Below, piece after piece: positions 1 to 5,294 of a stretch of DNA of 6,730 bases. How positions within the stretch are numbered: the stretch's first letter is position 1; every line of letters starts with the position of its first letter. The notes beneath the pieces are model-generated. The model ran no database searches, was not told where the DNA came from, and saw only the letters and a program-made list of their open reading frames with translations. Both the position numbers and the translations under genes were made by a program. The stretch lies in contig JAQZAY010000208.1 of NCBI GenBank assembly GCA_029239415.1, forward strand, positions 1 to 6,730, in the 5' to 3' direction. The DNA comes from Pseudomonas sp. Lineage in GTDB: Bacteria; Pseudomonadota; Gammaproteobacteria; Pseudomonadales; Pseudomonadaceae.

Positions 1-1
1 G

Positions 2-796
2 GACATTTTCCGTCCGGCCCATGCCGACTACACCTACCACCACAAGTACGGCACCCGCGACTACCGGGGCGGTGGCCGCAGCTCGGCGCGCGAGACCGCC
101 ATGCGCGTGGCCGCGGGTGCCATCGCCAAGAAGTTCCTGGCCACCCAGGGCATCGTGGTGCGCGGCTACATGAGCCAGCTGGGCCCGATCGAGATCCCGT
201 TCAAGAGCTGGGACTCGGTCGAGGAAAACGCCTTCTTCAGCCCCGACCCGTCCAAGGTGCCGGAGCTCGAGGCCTACATGGACCAGCTGCGCCGCGACCA
301 GGATTCGGTCGGCGCGAAGATCACCGTGGTCGCCGAAGGGGTGATGCCGGGCCTGGGCGAGCCGGTGTTCGACCGCCTGGACGCCGAGCTGGCGCATGCC
401 CTGATGAGCATCAATGCGGTCAAGGGCATCGAGATCGGCGCGGGCTTCGCCAGCGTGGCGCAGCGCGGCACCGAGCACCGCGACGAGCTGACGCCCGAGG
501 GCTTTGCCAGCAACAATGCCGGCGGCATCCTCGGCGGCATCTCGTCCGGCCAGCCGATCGTCGCCCACCTGGCGCTCAAGCCGACCTCGAGCATCACCGT
601 GCCGGGCCGCTCGATCGACGTCGATGGCAACCCGGTCGAGGTCATCACCAAGGGCCGGCACGACCCCTGCGTGGGCATCCGCGCCACGCCGATCGCCGAG
701 GCGATGATGGCCATCGTGCTGATGGACCACCTGTTGCGCCACCGCGCGCAAAACGCCGGCGTGCGGGTCGCGACGCCCGTGCTGGCCCAGCTTTGA
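2..796 (+). CDS. aroC: Chorismate synthase, C-terminal ~264 residues (5' truncated by window edge)
   Basis: Cytosolic enzyme of the last shikimate-pathway step: it converts 5-enolpyruvylshikimate-3-phosphate to chorismate using reduced FMN. The frame is open from base 2, and the whole visible protein matches AroC. Motifs in order are HADYTY and KYG, the signature [19 protein letters not shown] at the start of the familiar block, GGISSGQPI, then [18 protein letters not shown] near the C terminus. Pseudomonad AroC is about 363 aa, so roughly 100 N-terminal residues lie outside the window. The first in-frame ATG (101) lies inside a conserved motif and is not the start. One detail: the usual RPGHAD reads RPAHAD here (Gly to Ala). 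The stop is TGA, followed after 38 bp by the MFS gene, so the two are probably cotranscribed. Identity is near certain from the motifs. Confidence 0.97.
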   Translation, partial: DIFRPAHADYTYHHKYGTRDYRGGGRSSARETAMRVAAGAIAKKFLATQGIVVRGYMSQLGPIEIPFKSWDSVEENAFFSPDPSKVPELEAYMDQLRRDQDSVGAKITVVAEGVMPGLGEPVFDRLDAELAHALMSINAVKGIEIGAGFASVAQRGTEHRDELTPEGFASNNAGGILGGISSGQPIVAHLALKPTSSITVPGRSIDVDGNPVEVITKGRHDPCVGIRATPIAEAMMAIVLMDHLLRHRAQNAGVRVATPVLAQL

Positions 797-834
797 CGCG
801 CTGCAGGGGTCGCCTGGCCGCGGCGCGCTGAGCC

Positions 835-1989
835 GTGGCGCCGATCCCCTACTGGCGTCTGTCCAGCTTCTACCTGTGCTACTTCGCCCTGCTCGGCGCC
901 ACGGCGCCGTTCCTGGCGCTGTACTTCGACCACCTGGGCTTCTCGCCGGCGCGCATCGGCGAGCTGGTGGCCATTCCCATGCTCATGCGCTGCATCGCCC
1001 CCAACCTGTGGGGCTGGCTGGGCGATCGCAGTGGCCAGCGCCTGCTGATCGTGCGGGTGGGCGCGCTGGCGACGCTGGCCACGTTCTCGCTGATCTTCCT
1101 GGGCAAGAGCTACGCCTGGCTGGCGCTGGTGATGGCCTTGCATGCGTTCTTCTGGCATGCGGTGCTGCCCCAGTTCGAGGTCATCACCCTTGCGCATCTG
1201 CACGGGCAGACCTCGCGCTACAGCCAGGTACGCCTGTGGGGCTCGATCGGCTTCATCCTCACCGTGGTCGGCCTGGGGCGGCTGTTCGAATGGCTGAGCC
1301 TGGACATCTACCCGGTGGCGATGGTGGTGATCATGGCCGGCATCGTCGTCGCCAGCCTCTGGGTGCCCAACGCCCATCCGCCGGAGCAGGCCGAGCGCGC
1401 CGAGCAGGGCGGGTTTCTCAGGCAACTGGCGATGCCGGGCGTGGCGGCCTTCTACACCTGCGTAGCGTTGATGCAACTCAGCCACGGGCCCTACTACACC
1501 TTCCTGACCTTGCACCTGGAGCAGCTGGGCTATGCCCGCGGCACCATCGGGATGCTCTGGGCGCTGGGCGTGGTGGCCGAAGTGCTGGTGTTCCTGGTCA
1601 TGGGCCGGATCTTCGCGCGGGTCTCGATCCGTCGCGTATTGCTGGCCAGCTTCCTGCTGGCGGCGCTGCGCTGGGTACTGCTCGGCAGCCTTGCCGAGCT
1701 GCCTGCGGTGCTGCTGCTGGCCCAGGTCCTGCACGCCGCCACGTTCGGCAGCTTCCATGCCGCCGCCATTGCCTTCGTGCAGTCGAGCTTCGGCGCGCGC
1801 CAGCAAGGGCAGGGCCAGGCGCTGTACGCGGCGCTTGCCGGCACCGGCGGTGCGCTGGGCGCGTTGTACTCGGGCTACAGCTGGAAACTGCTGGGCCCTG
1901 ACTTCACCTTTGGTATGGCCAGCGTGGCGGCGCTGCTCGCAGCCGTTATCATTGCCCTCTGCATGAAGGAAACCAGGAACCCCCGATGA
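835..1989 (+). CDS. MFS transporter, HcaT-like (MFS_1_like / PF12832 type)
   Basis: Predicted inner-membrane permease of 384 aa with about 12 hydrophobic helices; substrate unknown. Between helices 2 and 3 is an MFS motif-A sequence, WGWLGDRSGQR (residues 59-69). The block YSQVRLWGSIGF (129-140) is typical of the HcaT/nucleoside-symporter branch. A hydrophilic loop (about 177-198) separates the two six-helix halves. I use the GTG start because MAPIPYWRLSSFYLCYF leads straight into helix 1 and no ATG fits. There is no good Shine-Dalgarno close to it, so translation may depend on coupling or the start may be slightly off. It lies 38 bp after aroC, and its stop overlaps the next start (ATGA). 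In P. aeruginosa an MFS gene at this place precedes mtnBDC (from memory), so a methylthio- or sulfur-compound substrate is possible but unproven. Confidence 0.9.
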   Translation: MAPIPYWRLSSFYLCYFALLGATAPFLALYFDHLGFSPARIGELVAIPMLMRCIAPNLWGWLGDRSGQRLLIVRVGALATLATFSLIFLGKSYAWLALVMALHAFFWHAVLPQFEVITLAHLHGQTSRYSQVRLWGSIGFILTVVGLGRLFEWLSLDIYPVAMVVIMAGIVVASLWVPNAHPPEQAERAEQGGFLRQLAMPGVAAFYTCVALMQLSHGPYYTFLTLHLEQLGYARGTIGMLWALGVVAEVLVFLVMGRIFARVSIRRVLLASFLLAALRWVLLGSLAELPAVLLLAQVLHAATFGSFHAAAIAFVQSSFGARQQGQGQALYAALAGTGGALGALYSGYSWKLLGPDFTFGMASVAALLAAVIIALCMKETRNPR

Positions 1990-2486
1990 GCATCCTCAGC
2001 GTTTACCCAGAGACCAGCCCCGACCTGCCCAACAAGGTCCTGACCCATCACGACGATATCGCCAGCACCTTGGCCGAACAGGGCGTGCGCTTCGAGCGGC
2101 GCCAGGCGCAGGCCTTCGAGGGCGATGCGGTCGAGGCCCACCGCGAGCAGGTCGATGGCCTGATGACCGGGCAGGGCTATGTGAGCCACTCGATGCTCAG
2201 CCATGAAGACGCGTACCAGGGGCTGGGGGAGGAGTTTTCGCTGGAAGCCGAGGAATCGTGCTGGTTCGTGGCCGGGCGCGGGCAGCTGAACCTGCACATT
2301 GGCGAATATGTTTACGCCATAGTGTGCGAAAGGCACGATCTGGTTGTCATACCTGCAGGTACGCGGCGCTGGGTGGACCTGGGCGAGCACCCGCGCTGCG
2401 TGGCGATCCGGATGTTCAAGGGCAAGGCGTTGATGGCCTACACGGGAAGCAGCATCGCACAGCAGTTTCCACGGTTGGATGATTAA
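1986..2486 (+). CDS. Acireductone dioxygenase (MtnD)-like cupin lacking most metal ligands; probable pseudoenzyme
   Basis: 166-aa cytosolic cupin. Active MtnD uses Fe or Ni to oxidise acireductone in methionine salvage. Homology is clear: the N-terminal LTHHDDIASTLAEQGVRFER (residues 19-38), WFVAGRGQLNLHIGEYVYAI (93-112), IPAGTRRWVDLGEHPRCVAI (122-141) and the ending FPRLDD follow the family from end to end. The family's HxHxxxE ligand motif falls at residues 84-90 and reads FSLEAEE, so both His are gone (Phe84, Leu86) and only Glu90 remains. The fourth ligand, His in PAGTxHW, is Arg128. The protein is about 15 residues shorter than usual (~180), with losses around 42-50 and 72-82. The start is fixed by the ATGA overlap with the MFS stop. 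Codon use is looser than its neighbours (two ATA, an AGG, several GTT/TAT). The frame is intact, so it is probably still expressed. Classical dioxygenase activity looks unlikely; the role is unknown. Confidence 0.9.
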   Translation: MSILSVYPETSPDLPNKVLTHHDDIASTLAEQGVRFERRQAQAFEGDAVEAHREQVDGLMTGQGYVSHSMLSHEDAYQGLGEEFSLEAEESCWFVAGRGQLNLHIGEYVYAIVCERHDLVVIPAGTRRWVDLGEHPRCVAIRMFKGKALMAYTGSSIAQQFPRLDD

Positions 2487-2487
2487 C

Positions 2488-2541
2488 CTTCGAGACTTGC
2501 GAAGCGACAGTGATACCACAGGTGCCCGGCAAGCCGGGCAC
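2488..2541. terminator. Hairpins between convergent genes, possible bidirectional terminator
   Basis: Two inverted repeats lie in the 67-bp gap between two convergent stop codons. The first is CTTCG (2488-2492) with CGAAG (2500-2504) around a 7-nt loop. The second is a perfect 9-bp match, GTGCCCGGC (2522-2530) with GCCGGGCAC (2533-2541), which would fold with a CAAG tetraloop. Neither strand has a clear U-run after the stem, so this is not a textbook intrinsic terminator. Location and stem strength support a termination or mRNA-end-protection role. Confidence 0.5.
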
Positions 2542-2553
2542 TAGGCGCAGGAC

Positions 2554-2826
2554 TCAGCGATAGGTCGGCAGGGCGAAGCGCTGTTGGCTCTGCAGCATCG
2601 AGATGGTCGGCAGTTCGCTGGCCTGCTCGGCGAGGTCGCGGCGGATGGCGCTGATGGCCCAGGACAGTTGCTCGGCGCTGTGCATCTGCGAGTACGACAG
2701 CACGCGGCGGGTCACCTTGCCGTCGGCACCACGCAGGGTCAGCAGGATGCCGCCGTCAGGACGCGGTTGGGTAGCGACTTGATAAGCAGCGAAAACCGAG
2801 GCGAATTTTTCCTGAATAAGGTCCAT
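2554..2826 (-). CDS. DUF3509 family small protein
   Basis: 90-aa protein of a Pseudomonas-associated family (DUF3509, PF12021) of unknown function. It opens MDLIQEKFASVFAAYQV, continues with a short beta-rich stretch (PRPDGGILLTLRGADGKVTRRVLS) and ends in a helical section with SAEQLSWAISAIRRDLAEQ and QSQQRFALPTYR. There is no signal peptide or membrane helix, so it is probably cytosolic. The start at 2826 is chosen over an upstream in-frame ATG at 2895 because AGGAGC lies 4 nt before it. The extra 23 residues also look unlike the family, and the upstream ATG lies before the predicted sigma-54 start site, so it would not be in that transcript. It stands alone, convergent with the MtnD-like gene and divergent from the ankyrin gene. 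Family assignment is from memory of its sequence. Confidence 0.85.
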   Translation of the reverse strand: MDLIQEKFASVFAAYQVATQPRPDGGILLTLRGADGKVTRRVLSYSQMHSAEQLSWAISAIRRDLAEQASELPTISMLQSQQRFALPTYR

Positions 2827-2868
2827 GACAGCTCCTGACAAGTGAGTTTGCAGACATGCCAGGATGAT

Positions 2869-2884
2869 TGCAGTGACCGTGCCA
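2869..2884 (-). promoter_or_regulatory. Sigma-54 (RpoN) -24/-12 promoter for the DUF3509 gene
   Basis: Read on the minus strand, the sequence is TGGCACGGTCACTGCA. Against the RpoN consensus TGGCACG-N4-TTGCA it has one mismatch (C for the first T of the -12 box). The invariant GG and GC doublets are exactly 10 nt apart. The predicted transcription start is near 2858, giving a leader of about 32 nt that contains the AGGAGC ribosome binding site. A repeat array suited to activator binding lies upstream at 2944-2999. Confidence 0.65.
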
Positions 2885-2908
2885 GCTTTTGCCATCTGGA
2901 AAAAGCCT

Positions 2909-2927
2909 TGTAAAACAGCTAGTTACA
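2909..2927. promoter_or_regulatory. Inverted repeat TGTAA-N9-TTACA, possible operator
   Basis: TGTAA (2909-2913) and TTACA (2923-2927) are perfect complements around 9 nt. The site is centred about 60 bp upstream of the predicted sigma-54 start. It resembles TyrR/PhhR boxes (TGTAAA-N6-TTTACA), but the spacing is one base longer and one arm deviates. It is short enough to be chance. Confidence 0.25.
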
Positions 2928-2943
2928 TTACTTCAGCACAAGT

Positions 2944-2999
2944 TGCTCCATGCATTGTGCATGGTCGTGCATTTTGCACAGTGCATTTTGCATGGTGCG
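2944..2999. repeat. Heptameric TGCA repeat array, probable regulator-binding site
   Basis: TGCA occurs at 2951, 2958, 2968, 2975, 2982 and 2989: steps of 7, 10, 7, 7 and 7 bp. The same 7-bp step reaches degenerate units at both ends, TGCT at 2944 and TGCG at 2996. Because TGCA is self-complementary, neighbouring units form dyads: CCATGCA-TTG-TGCATGG (2948-2964), GTGCA-TTT-TGCAC (2967-2979) and TGCA-TTT-TGCA (2982-2992). The 12-mer GTGCATTTTGCA is repeated exactly at 2967 and 2981. The array lies about 85-140 bp upstream of the predicted RpoN start for the DUF3509 gene and 110-165 bp before the ankyrin start codon, so it could serve either gene. Confidence 0.6.
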
Positions 3000-3041
3000 C
3001 AACGCCGGTTGATAGACGCACGCTGTCAGCCCGATCGATTC

Positions 3042-3069
3042 GGAACCTTTGACCTTGGAGCCTGCCTGA
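3042..3069 (+). promoter_or_regulatory. Candidate ECF (AlgU/RpoE-like) promoter for the ankyrin gene
   Basis: GGAACCT (3042-3048) followed after 16 nt by CCTGA (3065-3069) differs by one base in each box from the AlgU/sigma-E pattern GGAACTT-N16-TCTGA. It would start RNA near 3076, about 30 nt before the ankyrin ATG. An overlapping TTGACC (3049-3054) could instead be a sigma-70 -35 box, but no good -10 follows it. Confidence 0.35.
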
Positions 3070-3107
3070 CAAAGACTTGGGCTCGCCCATCTGCCAGGAG
3101 GTTCAGA

Positions 3108-3629
3108 ATGTCCGACCAACGTCCACCCGCCACCATGACCGACGACGAGGCCGCGGCCTTTGCCGAAGAAGTCTTCGACCGCGCCCGCCGGGGCGACGCG
3201 CAGATGCTCGAGCGCCTGCTGGACAGCGGCCTGGCGCCGAACCTGCGCAACCACAAGGGCGACACCTTGTTGATGCTGGCGAGCTACCACGGCCACCACG
3301 ACGCCGTGCGCGTGCTGCTCGCCCATGGGGCCGACCCGCTGATCGCCAATGACAACAACCAGCTGCCGATTGCCGGCGCCGCCTTCAAGGGCGACCTGGA
3401 GATGATCCGGCTGCTGGTGGAGCACGGCGTGGACGTCGATGCGGCTTCCGCTGACGGGCGCACGGCCTTGATGCTGGCGGCGATGTTCAATCGCCTGGAG
3501 ATCATCGATTACCTGCTGGCCAAGGGCGCCAGCGCCGCGCACCGCGACGCCCGCGGCGCCTCGGCGCTGGACGCGGCCAGGACCATGGGCGCCGCCGATG
3601 CCGTGCACAAGCTGGAGTCGCTGACCTAA
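3108..3629 (+). CDS. Ankyrin-repeat protein
   Basis: 173-aa protein made almost entirely of ankyrin repeats, a protein-protein binding scaffold. An N-terminal helical part (about 11-48: DDEAAAFAEEVFDRARRGD, then MLERLLDSGLAPN) acts as a first degenerate repeat. Clear repeats follow at about 50-80 (GDTLLMLASYHGHHDAVRVL), 83-113 and 116-146 (GRTALMLAAMFNRLEIIDYL), with a C-cap at 149-171. There is no signal peptide, so it is likely cytosolic, unlike the secreted AnkB type linked to catalase in P. aeruginosa. The ATG is chosen because AGGAGG (3096-3101) sits 6 nt before it; the frame is open further upstream, but only through the regulatory region. The next gene starts 58 bp downstream on the same strand and may be cotranscribed. 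The partner protein is unknown. Confidence 0.9.
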   Translation: MSDQRPPATMTDDEAAAFAEEVFDRARRGDAQMLERLLDSGLAPNLRNHKGDTLLMLASYHGHHDAVRVLLAHGADPLIANDNNQLPIAGAAFKGDLEMIRLLVEHGVDVDAASADGRTALMLAAMFNRLEIIDYLLAKGASAAHRDARGASALDAARTMGAADAVHKLESLT

Positions 3630-3687
3630 CCCGTCCGGGGCTTTTGCGGCTATCCTTGGCGCCTTTTCAACGCCGCAGGGCCCCGTC

Positions 3688-4218
3688 ATGACTACCCCTT
3701 TGCTCGAACTCATCAGTCTCATCGGCGCCGGCTGCATGCGTCCGGAGGATATCCAGCGCATCGCCGACGAGGCCGCCCAGGCCTACGCCGACCCTGTCGC
3801 CTTTCTCGCGGCCAACCCAGACATCAACTACGACGACAGCTTCCCGATCCCGCTGGGCGAATGGATCGTGGTCGGCAGCCTGCCGGACACCGTGCTGTTC
3901 CAGGCCGACACCTACCCGGACCTGTTCGCGCAGATCAAGGGCTCGTTCGACAAGAGCGTCGCGTTCACCCTCAACCCCAAGCAACTGGCCAGGACCGAGC
4001 CGCTGACCGCACTCAACCGTATCCAGGTGCAGATGAGTGCCTTGAACAAGGAAGCGGGCGGGTATGTGCTGGTCAACTTCAGCCAGTTGCTCGATGACGA
4101 GCTGCAGGTGGTGATGGTGGGGCAGAACGACCTGGCGCGGGTGCTGGAGCTGTGCGTCGAGGTCGGGATTGCCGCAGCGCCCTCTCTGGAGGCGCTGCGG
4201 GTGGCGGTGCACGTCTAG
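3688..4218 (+). CDS. Uncharacterised 176-aa protein
   Basis: I do not recognise a family. The protein is soluble in character and acidic. It has a helical N-terminal part (residues 5-42), a mixed middle containing the aromatic/acidic stretch NPDINYDDSFPIPLGEWIVVG (in part, 43-63), a strand-like VLVNFSQLLDDELQVVMVG (126-144, approximate) and a C-terminal helix. A Cys at 16 is not in a proper lipobox and there is no basic N-region, so it is not a lipoprotein. Start support is modest: GCAGGG lies about 7 nt before the ATG. Codon use matches its neighbours, which argues for a real gene. It follows the ankyrin gene by 58 bp on the same strand and meets the zinc transporter tail to tail with only 12 bp between stops. 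The ankyrin protein could be its partner, but only proximity suggests this. Confidence 0.75.
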   Translation: MTTPLLELISLIGAGCMRPEDIQRIADEAAQAYADPVAFLAANPDINYDDSFPIPLGEWIVVGSLPDTVLFQADTYPDLFAQIKGSFDKSVAFTLNPKQLARTEPLTALNRIQVQMSALNKEAGGYVLVNFSQLLDDELQVVMVGQNDLARVLELCVEVGIAAAPSLEALRVAVHV

Positions 4219-4230
4219 ACGGGTCGAGCC

Positions 4231-5169
4231 TCAGCCCAGGGCAGTATCGAGAAACATCATCACCGCGAAGCCGCCCATCAGGCCGATGGTGGCCGAGGTC
4301 TGGTGGCCATTGCGGTGAGTCTCGGGGATCACCTCGTGCGATACCACGAAGAGCATCGCGCCCGCCGCCAGGCCCATGCTGACCGGGTAGGCGAGGGCGA
4401 AGCCGGTGGAAATGCCCAGGCCGATCACCGCGCCCAGGGGCTCCATCAGGCCAGAGCCGATCGCCACCAGTGCCGCCTTCATGTTGGAAAGGCCGGTGGC
4501 GCGCAGGGCCAGGGCCACCGCGAGGCCTTCGGGGATGTCCTGGATGGCGATGGCGCTGGTCAGCGGCAGGCCGATGTTCATGTCGCCATTGGTGAAGCTC
4601 ACGCCGATGGCCATGCCCTCGGGCAGGTTGTGCAGGGTGATCGCCAGCACGAACAGCCATACCCGGTTGATCCGTGCCGCATTCGGTCCCAGGGGACCGG
4701 TGCTTTCATGCTCGTGCGGGGTGACCCGCTCCAGGCCCAGCATCAGCAAGACGCCCAGGCCCATCCCGACCACCACCGTCAGGGCCGCGGCCGGCCCGTT
4801 GCCGGTCACCTCGCGCGCGGCCTCCAGGCCCGGCAGGATCAGCGAGAACGAACTGGCGGCCAGCATCATGCCCGCCGCGAAACCGAGCATCACGTCCTGG
4901 CTGCGCGCGCTGACATCGCGCAGTACCACCGCCAGTACCGCGCCCAGGGCGGTAGCGCCGAAACCCGACAGTCCACCGAGCACCGCCAGGTGCAGGTTCT
5001 GCGAGTGATCGCCGTTGAATGCGTTCCACATGCTGGCCAGCAGCAAGGCGACGATGATCAGCAAGCTCAGGCCCAGGCCTGCGGTCACCCACGGCGTGCT
5101 GCGGGCATGCTCGCGCCAGAGTCCCCAGAAAGTGGAGGGGGCAACACTATGAACATGGCTTGGGGGCAT
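4231..5169 (-). CDS. ZIP-family zinc/divalent-metal transporter (BbZIP-like)
   Basis: 312-aa inner-membrane metal transporter of the GufA/ZIP branch, expected to bring Zn2+ or similar ions into the cytoplasm. By memory it is very close to the structurally studied Bordetella ZIP (309 aa), with an offset of +3. Binuclear-centre residues are all present: Met102, His180-Asn181 and Glu184 in HNLPEG, Gln210-Asp211 and Glu214 in QDIPEG, and Glu243 in MEPLG. About eight membrane helices are visible, the first at 27-50. The loop at 147-167 holds the metal-ligand-like PHEHE. The C-terminal helix ends MMFLDTALG, as in the family. The start ATG has GAGG about 6 nt upstream on the minus strand. The N terminus carries a short His-containing stretch (SHVHS). 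No Zur-type box is visible upstream. Confidence 0.93.
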   Translation of the reverse strand: MPPSHVHSVAPSTFWGLWREHARSTPWVTAGLGLSLLIIVALLLASMWNAFNGDHSQNLHLAVLGGLSGFGATALGAVLAVVLRDVSARSQDVMLGFAAGMMLAASSFSLILPGLEAAREVTGNGPAAALTVVVGMGLGVLLMLGLERVTPHEHESTGPLGPNAARINRVWLFVLAITLHNLPEGMAIGVSFTNGDMNIGLPLTSAIAIQDIPEGLAVALALRATGLSNMKAALVAIGSGLMEPLGAVIGLGISTGFALAYPVSMGLAAGAMLFVVSHEVIPETHRNGHQTSATIGLMGGFAVMMFLDTALG

Positions 5170-5196
5170 GCGAACCTCGTTCGATCTGATAAGTCA

Positions 5197-5226
5197 GTTT
5201 AAGCATCGACTGCGCAAGGCTGCCAA
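5197..5226 (-). promoter_or_regulatory. Candidate sigma-70 promoter for the ZIP transporter
   Basis: On the minus strand TTGGCA (5226-5221) is followed after 18 nt by TTAAAC (5202-5197), with TG one base before the latter like an extended -10. The -35 box matches 5 of 6 positions and the -10 only 3 of 6. It would start RNA about 20 nt before the ATG. This is the best sigma-70-like candidate in the gap, but weak. Confidence 0.3.
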
Positions 5227-5235
5227 GGATTCCCT

Positions 5236-5250
5236 CTATCGGATCGATAG
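5236..5250. promoter_or_regulatory. Perfect palindrome CTATCG-GAT-CGATAG, possible operator
   Basis: Six-base arms are perfectly complementary around a GAT spacer. The site lies in the 125-bp divergent gap between the ZIP transporter and the small membrane protein, 10 bp upstream of the transporter's candidate -35 box and about 45 bp before the small gene's ATG. That position would suit a repressor or activator acting on either gene. It is directly followed by the self-complementary AGCGCGCT (5249-5256). Confidence 0.35.
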
Positions 5251-5294
5251 CGCGCTATGCTGAGCACTGGACGGTTTGCAGGGGAGGCGTTGGC

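Noticed and set aside
274..1806. A 510-codon open frame on the minus strand opposite aroC and the MFS gene
   Set aside because: Its translation is rich in Arg, Gln, His and Ala with no domain, as expected for an antisense shadow of GC-rich coding DNA. The plus-strand genes are secure.
2827..2895. N-terminal extension of the DUF3509 protein to an upstream ATG
   Set aside because: It would begin upstream of the predicted sigma-54 start site, lacks a ribosome binding site, and adds residues that do not look like the family.
2944..2999. TGCA array as a standard NtrC site
   Set aside because: NtrC sites have the form GCAC-N7-GTGC; no such spacing occurs here, so NtrC is not supported.
2944..2999. 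TGCA array as plasmid-type iterons or a CRISPR-like array
   Set aside because: Units are only 7 bp, there is no Rep or Cas gene or DnaA box nearby, and the location between divergent chromosomal genes fits regulation better.
2889..3107. N-terminal extension of the ankyrin protein by 73 codons
   Set aside because: It would run through the TGCA array and candidate promoter. AGGAGG placed 6 nt before the ATG at 3108 identifies the start.
3630..3645. Terminator CCCG-TC-CGGG followed by TTTT after the ankyrin gene
   Set aside because: A 4-bp stem with a 2-nt loop cannot form a stable hairpin; kept only as a remark.
3688..3738. Lipoprotein signal at the N terminus of the 176-aa protein
   Set aside because: The residues before Cys16 (Gly-Ala-Gly) do not fit a lipobox and there is no basic N-region.
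4303..5202. A 299-codon plus-strand open frame opposite the ZIP transporter
   Set aside because: Gln/His/Arg-rich translation without motifs; the minus-strand frame carries all ZIP metal-site residues.
5170..5235. Zur box upstream of the ZIP transporter
   Set aside because: No sequence resembling the AT-rich Zur palindrome (GTTATA-TATAAC type) is present.
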